Shown: positions 14,429 to 22,008 of the stretch, piece after piece
Layout: each line of letters opens with the position of its first letter
How positions within the stretch are numbered: the stretch's first letter is position 1
Source of the DNA: Candidatus Omnitrophota bacterium
Lineage (GTDB): Bacteria > Omnitrophota > Gorgyraeia > Gygaellales > Profunditerraquicolaceae
Reading direction: 5' to 3'
Length of the DNA: 25,444 nucleotides
NCBI GenBank assembly: GCA_026387255.1
Contig: JAPLMA010000057.1
Span: 1-25,444, forward strand
Notes under the pieces: model-generated
Told to the model about the DNA's origin: nothing
What the model saw: only the letters and a program-made list of their open reading frames with translations
The model's database searches: none
Translations under genes and position numbers: made by a program

Positions 14429-14735
14429 GCGAAATAGAAATAGCTACGTGGATATCTTTACCTTTGCCGTTTAAAAATATACAAACCGGTTTGCCTTCTT
14501 GATCATTATGTATTTGAATATCCTGCCAGGAAAGCTGATTATCTCCAACTGCTTTAAAGATTGCTTCTTTGGCAGCGAATCTTCCGGCTAAATGCTGGTA
14601 AAAAGAAGTTTTATTTTTCGCATTTGTTATTTCCACTTTTGTAAAAATACGTTTTAAAAAATCCTCTCCCCATTTTTCCACAGCTTGTCGGATACGCCGC
14701 ACTTCAGTAATATCTACCCCGGTTCCAATTAACAT
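14379..14735 (-). CDS. acpS: Holo-[acyl-carrier-protein] synthase
   Basis: Transfers 4'-phosphopantetheine from CoA to acyl carrier protein. At 118 residues it is a standard AcpS: metal ligand D8 in MLIGTGVDITEV, E57 in GRFAAKEAIFKAVG, and SISH near the C-terminus. Start overlaps the pdxJ stop by 7 nt and its 3' end overlaps nnrD. The pdxJ-acpS-nnrD order is a common bacterial arrangement. Confidence 0.96.
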   Translation of the reverse strand: MLIGTGVDITEVRRIRQAVEKWGEDFLKRIFTKVEITNAKNKTSFYQHLAGRFAAKEAIFKAVGDNQLSWQDIQIHNDQEGKPVCIFLNGKGKDIHVAISISHVKTYAVANAVVTKKD

Positions 14736-15445
14736 CTGATCAACTCCCGCATTTCTTTAACTGCCGCAAATAATCCTACATATAAGGCTTTGCAAATAAT
14801 GGAATAACCGATATTAAGCTCTTCTATTCCCTGGATTTGGGCAATCCGCCTAACATTGGCATAATCCAGGCCATGTCCGGCGTTAACGGTTAGCCCTTGA
14901 GTTTGGGCATAATCCACAGCGTGTTTTAACTGGTTGAAAAATTTTTCTTTTTGACTATAGTTTTTTGCTAACGCATAGCGTCCAGTGTGAAACTCAATGA
15001 TCTGAGTGCCGGATTTTTTAGCAGCGTTAATCTGATCTTTATCCGGATCAATAAACAAGCTTACCCGAATATCTGATGCCCTTAATTTTTTTATTGCCCT
15101 ACTAATTATCTTAAGTTTAGCGGCAACATTTAATCCGCCTTCAGTAGTTAATTCTTGTCTTCTTTCCGGCACCAGGGTTGCCTGGTCAGGCCTGATCGAA
15201 CAGGCAATTTCTAAAATCTCACCTGCTATTGACATCTCAAGGTTAAGTTTAGTTTTAATTTTTTTTCGCAAAAGCTCAATATCTTGATCCTGGATATGCC
15301 GGCGGTCTTCTCTTAAATGCGCTACGATGCTTTGAGCACCAGCCTGTTCAGCCAAAAACGCCGCATAAACAGGGTTGGGCAGATTCCCGCCGCGTGCTTG
15401 GCGTAAAGTTGCTACATGGTCGATATTTACTCCTAGTTTAGGCAT
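14729..15445 (-). CDS. pdxJ: Pyridoxine 5'-phosphate synthase
   Basis: Condenses 3-amino-1-phosphoacetone with deoxyxylulose 5-phosphate to make vitamin B6, implying the DXP-dependent PLP route. The conserved N-terminus LGVNIDHVATLRQARGG, SIVAHLREDRRHIQDQDI and VNAGHGLDYANV identify it. I start it at the ATG at 15443-15445 (238 residues), because family members begin just before LGVNIDH and this ATG lies 10 nt after the stop of the upstream microprotein gene. An in-frame ATG at 15478 would add 11 residues and overlap that gene by 23 nt. Neither start has a well-spaced ribosome site. Confidence 0.94.
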   Translation of the reverse strand: MPKLGVNIDHVATLRQARGGNLPNPVYAAFLAEQAGAQSIVAHLREDRRHIQDQDIELLRKKIKTKLNLEMSIAGEILEIACSIRPDQATLVPERRQELTTEGGLNVAAKLKIISRAIKKLRASDIRVSLFIDPDKDQINAAKKSGTQIIEFHTGRYALAKNYSQKEKFFNQLKHAVDYAQTQGLTVNAGHGLDYANVRRIAQIQGIEELNIGYSIICKALYVGLFAAVKEMRELIRC

Positions 15446-15455
15446 AGTTTTTATT

Positions 15456-15584
15456 TTATATTCTTTCACCTTTGACATAAAACCAGACGATCACTGCCAG
15501 AAGTAAGGAGATAAGTTTCAACCACGGATGAGTAAGAAATGAACAAGTAATTCGTGAAAAAATATTTTTTTGATTTTTATTCAT
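15456..15584 (-). CDS. 42-residue CdaR/YbbR-like single-helix membrane microprotein
   Basis: A short gene between cdaA and pdxJ, read by hand. It starts at an ATG overlapping the cdaA stop by 8 nt (GAATGAATAA) and encodes 42 residues: a basic, polar N-terminus, then HPWLKLISLLLAVIVWFYVK and a GERI end. This closely resembles the N-terminal anchor of CdaR/YbbR proteins, whose genes directly follow cdaA in Firmicutes and others and which regulate CdaA. The extracytoplasmic YbbR repeats (each about 80 residues) are entirely missing. It could be a truncated remnant or a functional anchor-only regulator of CdaA. Coding is supported by the stop/start coupling and protein resemblance; the function is inferred. 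Confidence 0.75.
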   Translation of the reverse strand: MNKNQKNIFSRITCSFLTHPWLKLISLLLAVIVWFYVKGERI

Positions 15585-16344
15585 TCTCTTTTGTTTTAAG
15601 TAGTTCTTTAATTTTTGCCTCTAACTGTAAGGCACCTAAATCTTTATAGAATTTACTTTGGTAAATGATGGACATATCGCGTCTTTCTTCAGAAACCACA
15701 ATTAATATAGCATCCGTCTCTTCGCTTAGCCCCAAGGCCGCCCGATGCCGTGTACCAAAGACTCTGCTTAATTCTTGATTTATGGCTAAGGGGAAAATGC
15801 ATCCAGAGGCAGCAATTCGTCCGCGACTAATAATCAGGCCGCCGTCATGCAGCGGATTATTCGGAGTAAAAATTGCTTCGATTAAATTTGCACAAACACG
15901 CGCATCGATAACTTCTCCGCTTTGGATATAGGCAACTAAAGAATCATTTTTTTCAATAGCAATTAAAGCCCCCAATTTATTTTTGGCTAAGTTTTCGCAA
16001 CCCTCTACGATTTGCCGGCTAAGCAGTATAATTTCTTCATCCTTGAGGTTGCTTTTAAAAATTTGACGTTTGCCTATCTGCGCTAAGCCCATTCTTATTT
16101 CCGGATGAAATATAATTAATATCGCAATTATGGATATTCCAAAAAGTTTTTCAAATAACCAGCTTAATACCAAAAAATTAAATTTTTTAAAAATTAAAAA
16201 AGCCAACATTAGTATGATGATACCGCGTAAAGCTTGCAAAGCACGAGTACCTTCAAAAAAAAGCATGATCTGGTAAATAAGAAACCAAAGAATAGCGATT
16301 TCAATTGCCGGTTTCCAATAAAGAATCAAATTGTGCTCTAACAT
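15577..16344 (-). CDS. cdaA: Diadenylate cyclase CdaA (DacA)
   Basis: Makes the second messenger c-di-AMP from two ATP at the inner face of the membrane. The 255 residues begin with three hydrophobic helices (about 12-30, 38-56, 60-80), then a short linker and the DAC domain (about 100-240). The catalytic motifs are LHDGGLIISRGRIAASGCIF, where the usual DGA is DGG, and the intact GTRHRAALGLSEETDAIL. After VSEE the usual TG is replaced by RRD. It overlaps folP by 7 nt and the CdaR-like microprotein gene by 8 nt. Members with membrane helices are the housekeeping type linked to potassium, osmotic and cell-wall control. Confidence 0.95.
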   Translation of the reverse strand: MLEHNLILYWKPAIEIAILWFLIYQIMLFFEGTRALQALRGIIILMLAFLIFKKFNFLVLSWLFEKLFGISIIAILIIFHPEIRMGLAQIGKRQIFKSNLKDEEIILLSRQIVEGCENLAKNKLGALIAIEKNDSLVAYIQSGEVIDARVCANLIEAIFTPNNPLHDGGLIISRGRIAASGCIFPLAINQELSRVFGTRHRAALGLSEETDAILIVVSEERRDMSIIYQSKFYKDLGALQLEAKIKELLKTKENE

Positions 16345-17540
16345 TTTCTCACCGCTTCTACCATTTTTAAGGATTGACGTACGTTTTTTACATCATGTAC
16401 GCGTACAATATTTGCGCCGCGTTCGGCAGCCATCACACAAATCGCCGGGGTACCCGTAGTTTCACTTTGCGAATTTGATTTTAAAACTTTTACGATAAAT
16501 GATTTTTTAGAAGGGCCGATCAGTATCGGCTTACCCAAGACCTTAAAATCTGCCAAATGATTGATTATTTCAAGATTATGAGCCGGCGTTTTACCAAATC
16601 CTATGCCTGGATCAATAATGATTTTATCCGGTTTAATTCCAGCTGCTTGCGCTGAGGAAATGGCATTTTTTAGGTAAAGAGAAATATCTTTAATTAAAGA
16701 TTCATAAGTGATTATTTTTTGCATATTTGCCGGTCTTCCGAGCATATGCATAATTACCACCGCGGCTTTATATTCAGCCGCCACTTTAATCATGCGTTTG
16801 TCCCTTAAACCACAAATATCATTAATGATTTGCGCGCCAGCATCTAAAGCCGCTTTGGCGACCTGGGGATTAGTAGTATCAATAGAAATCGGCGCATTAA
16901 TTTTTTTTGCCAACAGTTTTACTACAGGTATCGTGCGGCGCAATTCTTCTTTTAGGCTGATGTTTTTTGCTCCCGGACGCGTCGATACTCCCCCCAGGTC
17001 AATAATATTCGCTCCGTCAGCCACCATATTTTGCGCTTTCTTTAAAGCCAAATCAAGATAGTTATTACTAAATTCTCGATATAAACCGTCATGGCTAAAT
17101 GAATCGGGCGTTAAATTAATAATACCCATAATTTGTGTTTGTTGATTAAGATTTAAAAAACCTTTTCTTAAAGATAACACAAAATTATTTTTAGTAAAAT
17201 TTTTGATATTTTCATTTAATTCGCCGGCCAGCTTTTGCAGGCCAAATGGCTGAATTGTTAATTTTCCTGCCAGAGTGTTAAATTGGGCAAGCTGACCGAT
17301 TAGAAGAACATCGGTTTTTTTGGTTTTACCGGTAAGCGCGCCCCTGGCAATTGCTGCGTCTGCTCCTAAAGAAAGCATCTCTTGTTTAAGGATATTGGCT
17401 GCGATGTTGTTGATGGCAGTTAGACGGATTAAAAAGGTTGTCGTTTTAGGCAGCATGATCTTGGCTCCGTAAGGGTCAACGCCAATCTCATGTAAAATTT
17501 TTTTTACTTCCGCTAAGCAACTAAAACGAAAAATGCGCAT
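16338..17540 (-). CDS. folP: Dihydropteroate synthase with N-terminal extension
   Basis: Joins 4-aminobenzoate to the pterin diphosphate in folate synthesis, and so feeds the tetrahydrofolate used by AcsE and ThyA here. The TIM barrel (about residues 130-400) shows IMGIINLTPDSFSHDG, IDLGGVSTRPGA, PISIDTTNP, IIDPGIGFGKT, IGPSKKSFI and RVHDV. An additional N-terminal domain of about 130 residues contains IGVDPYGAKIM, ANILKQEMLSLGADAAIARG and IQPFGLQKLAGEL; extensions of this type occur in some anaerobes and archaea, so the length of 400 is not an assembly artefact. It follows ftsH by 9 nt. Confidence 0.95.
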   Translation of the reverse strand: MRIFRFSCLAEVKKILHEIGVDPYGAKIMLPKTTTFLIRLTAINNIAANILKQEMLSLGADAAIARGALTGKTKKTDVLLIGQLAQFNTLAGKLTIQPFGLQKLAGELNENIKNFTKNNFVLSLRKGFLNLNQQTQIMGIINLTPDSFSHDGLYREFSNNYLDLALKKAQNMVADGANIIDLGGVSTRPGAKNISLKEELRRTIPVVKLLAKKINAPISIDTTNPQVAKAALDAGAQIINDICGLRDKRMIKVAAEYKAAVVIMHMLGRPANMQKIITYESLIKDISLYLKNAISSAQAAGIKPDKIIIDPGIGFGKTPAHNLEIINHLADFKVLGKPILIGPSKKSFIVKVLKSNSQSETTGTPAICVMAAERGANIVRVHDVKNVRQSLKMVEAVRKC

Positions 17541-17549
17541 TTGTAGTAG

Positions 17550-19406
17550 TTAAACCAGATCGCTTTTCTCAATGCCCAGAATTTTTTTTACTTCCTCACC
17601 ACTTAAAACCTCTTTTTCCAGAAGAGAATTGGAAAGAAGCTTGAGTTTATCCTGGTTATTTCTTAAGATTTCTATCGCTTTATTATAAGCATCATCAATT
17701 ATTTGTTTTACCTCTTCATCAATAATGTGTGCCGTATGATCACTATAATTTTTTTCTTCCATAATATCGCGGCCTAAAAATACCAGCCCTTCTCGTCTAC
17801 CGAGAGTCAAATGCCCCAACCTCTCAGACATGCCGAATTGAGTAACCATGCGCCTGGCCATACCGGTAGCTACTTCTAAATCATTTTGCGCTCCGGTAGT
17901 CACTTCACCTAAGTTTAACTCCTCAGAAGCCCTGCCTCCTAAAATCATGGTAATCTCTGCTAATAGTTCTTTCTTCGTCCAATAATGCCGGTCTTCCAAC
18001 GGCGGAGTAAAGGTATACCCACCGGCCAGCCCACGCGGGATAATTGAAACTTTCTTTAAGGGATTAACTTCCGGTAACAACAAAGAAAGCAGGGCATGCC
18101 CGGATTCATGCAAAGAAGTGATTTGTTTCTCTTTTTTGGACATAATATGGCTTTTCTTTTCCGGGCCCATCAATACCCTTTCCACGGATTTATCCAAATC
18201 AATTTCTTCTACAGCTTCTTTATTATTGCGCGCAGCCATCAATGCCGCTTCGTTACAAAGATTCGCCAGGTCTGCTCCGGAAAAACCCGGGGTTTGACTG
18301 GCTACAGATTTTAAATCAACTGATTCGGCAAGCTTAATCTTGCGTGTATGCACTTTAAGTATTTCTTCTCGCCCCTTGATATCCGGCAGGTTGATAATAA
18401 TCGTACGGTCAAACCTCCCTGGACGCAGAAGTGCCGGATCTAATGTGTCTGGACGATTAGTGGCGGCAATCAGGATGAGTCCTTGCTGGCCGTCAAACCC
18501 ATCCATCTCAACTAACAACTGATTAAGGGTTTGCTCACGTTCATCATTACCTCCACCAATTCCGGAAAAACGCAGACGTCCAACAGCATCAATTTCATCA
18601 ATAAAAATTATTGCTCCTTTGCCTGAGACTATTCCCGCTTTACGCCCTTGATCGAATAAATCTCTTACCCGGCTCGCTCCTACTCCGACAAACATCTCGA
18701 CAAAATTAGAACCCGATATACTAAAAAATGGCACGTTGGCCTCTCCGGCAACTGCTCGGGCAATTAATGTTTTGCCGCATCCCGGTGGTCCGACTAGAAG
18801 TACCCCTTTAGGAATCTTGCCGCCTAATTTTTGGAATTTTTTCGGATCTTTAAGAAATTCAATTACTTCTTTTAATTCTTCTTTAGCTTCATCAACGCCC
18901 GCCACATCATCAAAAGTAGCCTTTTCATTATTGCTTTGAATTTTAGATTTAACTTTTCCAAAAGACATAATTCTACTACCTAACTGTTCTCCGCGGGCAG
19001 CCATCATCCACCAGAAAAAAATAAGTAATAATATCGGACCTAAATTAAAGAGTAAAGTAATCCAGAATGTTCGTGCCGGCTTAATCTCAAAACTCTTTAA
19101 ATTTTGCCGCATTAGACCAAGCATTTCTGGATCATTCTCCGGGATATTCACAAAAAATTTGGAATTATTCGAAAAATCTCCCTGCAGCACAGTTTCTATT
19201 TTTGTAACTTTTTTTATACTCTCAGGATTATTTTTTAAAGTTTGGTAAAACTGGCTATAACTGATCTCTTTAGGAATACCGGTGACAGGAATATTATTAA
19301 AAGAATTCATCAACATAATCAGTAGAAAAAAGACCAATAACCAGCCAAAAGGAAAACGTTTTAAGATGTTGGTTTTATTGAGTTTAGGTTTTTTTTGTGG
19401 TTCCAT
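17550..19406 (-). CDS. ftsH: ATP-dependent zinc metalloprotease FtsH
   Basis: Membrane-anchored AAA+ protease that degrades misfolded membrane proteins and regulators. Two transmembrane helices (about 19-37 and 113-134) bracket a small extracytoplasmic domain. Then come Walker A GPPGCGKT (206-213), Walker B IIFIDEID (267-274 region), the second region of homology ATNRPDTLDPALLRPGRFDR, the zinc motif HESGH (433-437), and GAQNDLEVAT with the third ligand. Length (618) is standard. A good GGAG ribosome site sits 7 nt before the ATG, and a promoter is visible upstream. It leads the operon ftsH-folP-cdaA-microprotein-pdxJ-acpS-nnrD. Confidence 0.97.
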   Translation of the reverse strand: MEPQKKPKLNKTNILKRFPFGWLLVFFLLIMLMNSFNNIPVTGIPKEISYSQFYQTLKNNPESIKKVTKIETVLQGDFSNNSKFFVNIPENDPEMLGLMRQNLKSFEIKPARTFWITLLFNLGPILLLIFFWWMMAARGEQLGSRIMSFGKVKSKIQSNNEKATFDDVAGVDEAKEELKEVIEFLKDPKKFQKLGGKIPKGVLLVGPPGCGKTLIARAVAGEANVPFFSISGSNFVEMFVGVGASRVRDLFDQGRKAGIVSGKGAIIFIDEIDAVGRLRFSGIGGGNDEREQTLNQLLVEMDGFDGQQGLILIAATNRPDTLDPALLRPGRFDRTIIINLPDIKGREEILKVHTRKIKLAESVDLKSVASQTPGFSGADLANLCNEAALMAARNNKEAVEEIDLDKSVERVLMGPEKKSHIMSKKEKQITSLHESGHALLSLLLPEVNPLKKVSIIPRGLAGGYTFTPPLEDRHYWTKKELLAEITMILGGRASEELNLGEVTTGAQNDLEVATGMARRMVTQFGMSERLGHLTLGRREGLVFLGRDIMEEKNYSDHTAHIIDEEVKQIIDDAYNKAIEILRNNQDKLKLLSNSLLEKEVLSGEEVKKILGIEKSDLV

Positions 19407-19425
19407 TTAATTTCTCCGGGTTTAA

Positions 19426-19489
19426 GAAAATCGCTTAAACGATTTTCGTTGAGATGAAAGAAAAGTAAACTACTTTTATTCCAAAAGTA
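19426..19489 (-). promoter_or_regulatory. Two hairpins in the ftsH leader
   Basis: On the leader RNA, TACTTTT/AAAAGTA arms (19471-19489) form a 7-bp stem and GAAAATCG/CGATTTTC arms (19426-19447) form a perfect 8-bp stem with a 6-nt loop. The second ends 8 nt before the GGAG of ftsH. They could modulate translation or RNA stability; no known riboswitch class is recognised. Confidence 0.45.
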
Positions 19490-19502
19490 AAATTAGAGTT
19501 TT

Positions 19503-19531
19503 ATTATATCCTGAAAAATTCGTAAAATCAA
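19503..19531 (-). promoter_or_regulatory. Sigma70-type promoter of the ftsH operon
   Basis: Minus strand: -35 TTGATT (19526-19531), 17-bp spacer, -10 TATAAT (19503-19508). This is a near-consensus housekeeping promoter in the tilS-ftsH spacer and predicts a leader of roughly 90 nt. Confidence 0.75.
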
Positions 19532-19544
19532 GTAATTTATAGAT

Positions 19545-20504
19545 TTAGCGCTTATAAAATCGCAGACAATTGCGGGTTTTTTGTACTGAGATTCCTTTAG
19601 GTAGATCAACAATTGATCCTTTGGGCCGGTGATTAAGCAAATCTTCTATTTCCTTAACGTGCACAAATCCTATCCTACGCGTATTCTTCTGAATATAACC
19701 AATACTCTGCCTAATTTTAAGACGTAAAATTGCCGGGTGCAGTTTTAGAATTTTCTTAATCTTAAGATGCGTAAGATTACCTTTTGCGCTACGCTGAGCA
19801 ACCTGATCAAGGAACTCATAATCATAAGCAACGCTTTCCGCAAGGTTTGCTAAAACTTCAACAATATTTTGATTGTATTTACTTTTTAATAAAGGAATTA
19901 AATTGTGGCGAATTTTATTTCGGAAGAATAAATCTTGCCTGTTAGTTGAGTCGATGCATGGCTTAATTTGCCGGCGTTTTAAATATCGATCAATTTCATA
20001 ACGCGAAGTTTCTAATAGCGGACGGATAAAGATCATTCCTCTGATTTTTCGCATCATGGATATCCCGGCTAATCCCAATAAACCTGTCCCCCGTAACAGG
20101 CGCATTAAGACTGTTTCAGCCTGGTCATCAAGATTATGCCCCAAGGCGATCTTATTGGCTTTAACTGTTTTTGCGGTTTGAATAAAAAATTTTATCCTTT
20201 CTTCCCGGTAGAATTCTTCTAAAGAGCCTTTTGGCTTAACCTGCTGATAAGCCAGTTGTTTTATGGTTACGGGAAGACTAAGCTTTTGACACCAACGTTT
20301 TACAAAAAGCGCATCTAGCGAAGAGTCTTTACGTAGGCCATGATCCAAATGCACGATATGTAAAGTTAAGCCCAGTTTAGATTTTAGGCTAAAAAGCTTT
20401 AAAAGTAACGCTAGTGAATCCGGGCCGCCAGAAACCCCAACTAGAATTTTATCTTTTTTTTGGATCAAATTATGTTTTTTAATTGTTTCCAAGATCTTAT
20501 TCAT
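19545..20504 (-). CDS. tilS: tRNA(Ile)-lysidine synthase
   Basis: Converts C34 of tRNA-Ile(CAU) to lysidine, so that it reads AUA instead of AUG. The N-type ATP pyrophosphatase domain shows the PP-loop VSGGPDS (residues 24-30), VHLDHGLR, and GHNLDDQAETVLMRLLRGTG. At 319 residues it is shorter than E. coli TilS (432), ending soon after the PKGISVQKTRNCLRF segment, which resembles the shorter form in several phyla. tilS directly upstream of ftsH is also a Bacillus arrangement. The nearby tRNA with a CAU anticodon (21926-21999) is a conceivable but unproven substrate. Confidence 0.95.
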   Translation of the reverse strand: MNKILETIKKHNLIQKKDKILVGVSGGPDSLALLLKLFSLKSKLGLTLHIVHLDHGLRKDSSLDALFVKRWCQKLSLPVTIKQLAYQQVKPKGSLEEFYREERIKFFIQTAKTVKANKIALGHNLDDQAETVLMRLLRGTGLLGLAGISMMRKIRGMIFIRPLLETSRYEIDRYLKRRQIKPCIDSTNRQDLFFRNKIRHNLIPLLKSKYNQNIVEVLANLAESVAYDYEFLDQVAQRSAKGNLTHLKIKKILKLHPAILRLKIRQSIGYIQKNTRRIGFVHVKEIEDLLNHRPKGSIVDLPKGISVQKTRNCLRFYKR

Positions 20505-20532
20505 CTTGCATTTATCTTAGCATAAAATTATA

Positions 20533-20566
20533 AAAAAACTAGGGGACGGTTCTGTCCCTAGTTTTT
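20533..20566. repeat. GGGACGGTTCT hairpin, upstream copy
   Basis: Hairpin with arms AAAAACTAGGG(G)AC and GTCCCTAGTTTTT, one bulged G and loop GGTTCT, in the divergent tilS/flippase spacer. Its left 20 nt (20534-20553) match 21874-21893 at 19 of 20 positions in the same orientation. Because it lies between divergent genes, a terminator role is less natural than for the downstream copy. Confidence 0.75.
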
Positions 20567-20567
20567 A

Positions 20568-20596
20568 TTGACTTTATTCTGCTAAAAGTGTAAATT
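20568..20596 (+). promoter_or_regulatory. Possible promoter of the flippase gene
   Basis: -35 TTGACT (20568-20573), 17-bp spacer, -10 TAAATT (20591-20596). The ATG is only 8 nt beyond the -10 box and no ribosome site is visible, so the mRNA could be nearly leaderless. Confidence 0.45.
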
Positions 20597-20603
20597 AATA
20601 CAA

Positions 20604-21875
20604 ATGCCTGCTAAAATAGTTACCCATAAAGAAAGAAAAATTGTTCTGGGAAATTTTATTTCTCTTACTACTCTCCAAGGCATTAGCTATATCCTGCCTA
20701 TAGTTGTGCTTCCGTATTTGATCCGGGTAATCGGCATGGAAAAATTCGGTTTAATTGCTTTTGCCCAAAGCTTGGTGCAATATTTTATGATTTTAACGGA
20801 TTATGGTTTTAGCTTATCAGCTACCCGGACGATTGCGCTGATCGGAGAACATAAAAAGAAAGTTAGTGCGTTATTTTCATCAGTGATGACCGTAAAGCTT
20901 ATTTTTGCGGCAATCAGCTTGCTGGTTCTTTGCGCTATTCTATATCTTGTGCCTAGGTTCAGAGGCGATTGGGTAGTATATTTATTATGTTTTGGAACAG
21001 TGATTGGCAACACTTTATTTCCTATTTGGTTTTTTCAAGGTAAAGAAAAAATGAGCTATATCGCCGTAGTTAATGTGATTAGTGGTATAACCTATGCTAT
21101 TTGTATTTTTATTTTTATCCATGACCCCAAGGATTACCTGCTTGTACCGTTAATCGGTTCGCTTTTATCTATCACTAGCGGAGTATTTGGGCTTTATATT
21201 GCTTTTAAGAAGTTTCAGCTGGAGTTTATTTTACAGAAATATGTGGATATAAAAAAGGAGCTTAAAACTGGTTGGGATATTTTTATTTCTATTTTAGCGG
21301 TTAACGTTTATACTACCAGCCGGGTTTTTGCCGTAGGGTTGCTTACGAATAATGTGCTTACCGGTTATTATTCACTGGCTGAAAGAATCGCTAATATTAT
21401 TCAGACATTCCCCATGGATTCATTCACCCGGGCTGTATATCCGCGGATCAGCAATGTTTTTGTAAAAAATAAACAACGCGCAGTAGCCATAATGTATCGG
21501 ATCCAGGATGGCATTACTTTAGGCTTTGTCATCAGTCTGCCGATTGCTTTTTTTTTAGCTCCTTGGATTATTAGTTTGGTTTGTGGAGTTGTTTATAAAG
21601 AAGTAGTGTTTGCTTTGCGGCTTCTGTTAGCGGCGGTATTTTTTGTGGGGGCGAATAACTTTAAAGTGCAGTTTCTGTTGGTCTGCGGTAAGCAGGATCT
21701 TTATGCTAAAATTCATATTGCTGCCGCACTTAGCGGTTTACCACTTATATTCATACTGATCCATCAATTTTCCTACGTGGGAGCAGCGTTGGCAACGGTG
21801 ATCACTGAGGCAGGCGTATTTATTCTTACCTCTTTGATTGTAGAAAAACTCGCCAAGAAAATTTCAAAAAGCTAA
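20604..21875 (+). CDS. Polysaccharide flippase (Wzx/RfbX, MATE-like MOP family)
   Basis: A 423-residue, very hydrophobic integral membrane protein with about 12 predicted helices and a short basic N-terminus (THKERKIVLGNFISLTTLQG). The pattern GISYILPIVVLPYLIRVIGMEKFGLIAFAQ is typical of O-antigen/repeat-unit flippases, which move undecaprenyl-linked sugars across the inner membrane. It is the only plus-strand gene in the window and has no glycosyltransferase neighbours, unlike most wzx genes. It is bracketed by two 20-nt direct repeats. No Shine-Dalgarno sequence is seen; the start is kept because homologues begin at this point relative to the first helix. Confidence 0.9.
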   Translation: MPAKIVTHKERKIVLGNFISLTTLQGISYILPIVVLPYLIRVIGMEKFGLIAFAQSLVQYFMILTDYGFSLSATRTIALIGEHKKKVSALFSSVMTVKLIFAAISLLVLCAILYLVPRFRGDWVVYLLCFGTVIGNTLFPIWFFQGKEKMSYIAVVNVISGITYAICIFIFIHDPKDYLLVPLIGSLLSITSGVFGLYIAFKKFQLEFILQKYVDIKKELKTGWDIFISILAVNVYTTSRVFAVGLLTNNVLTGYYSLAERIANIIQTFPMDSFTRAVYPRISNVFVKNKQRAVAIMYRIQDGITLGFVISLPIAFFLAPWIISLVCGVVYKEVVFALRLLLAAVFFVGANNFKVQFLLVCGKQDLYAKIHIAAALSGLPLIFILIHQFSYVGAALATVITEAGVFILTSLIVEKLAKKISKS

Positions 21876-21881
21876 AAACTA

Positions 21882-21919
21882 AGGGACGGTTCTATTCTTT
21901 ATAGAATCATCCCTTTTTT
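21882..21919. terminator. Bidirectional hairpin terminator between flippase and tRNA-Met/acs operon
   Basis: Fourteen-bp stem AGGGACGGTTCTAT (21882-21895) / ATAGAATCATCCCT (21901-21914) with one mismatch, one G-U pair and a 5-nt loop, followed on the plus strand by a run of T. On the minus strand it is followed by TTAGTTTTTAG, so it can end both convergent transcripts. Its left part is the second copy of the 20-nt GGGACGGTTCT direct repeat (21874-21893), which begins inside the flippase stop codon. Confidence 0.8.
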
Positions 21920-21925
21920 ATCTCG

Positions 21926-21999
21926 TGACGGCGAGTGGAGTTGGACCACTGACCGAGCGGGTATGAGCCGCTTGCTCTACCAGGCTGAGCTACGCCGTC
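21926..21999 (-). tRNA. tRNA with CAU anticodon (elongator Met type; Ile2 not excluded)
   Basis: Acceptor GACGGCG/CGCCGTC, U8, D arm GCTC/GAGC with GGTA, anticodon stem AGCGG/CCGCT around CTCATAC (anticodon CAU), discriminator A, no encoded CCA. A paired G1-C72 and a stem lacking three consecutive G-C pairs of initiator type argue against initiator tRNA. The T loop reads TCCAACT, so position 55, almost always U (pseudouridine), is C. It lies 9 nt downstream of acsE and is probably cotranscribed with it. Confidence 0.88.
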
Positions 22000-22008
22000 A
22001 AATTTATT

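Noticed and set aside
15446..15478. Longer pdxJ with start at 15478
   Set aside because: The 11 extra residues are not part of the family and would overlap the microprotein gene; kept only as an alternative start.
20527..20532. TATAAT on the minus strand as the tilS -10 box
   Set aside because: No acceptable -35 at the right distance; the region is A/T-rich enough for a chance match.
21926..21999. Initiator tRNA-fMet
   Set aside because: Position 1-72 is a normal G-C pair and the anticodon stem lacks the three G-C pairs of initiators.
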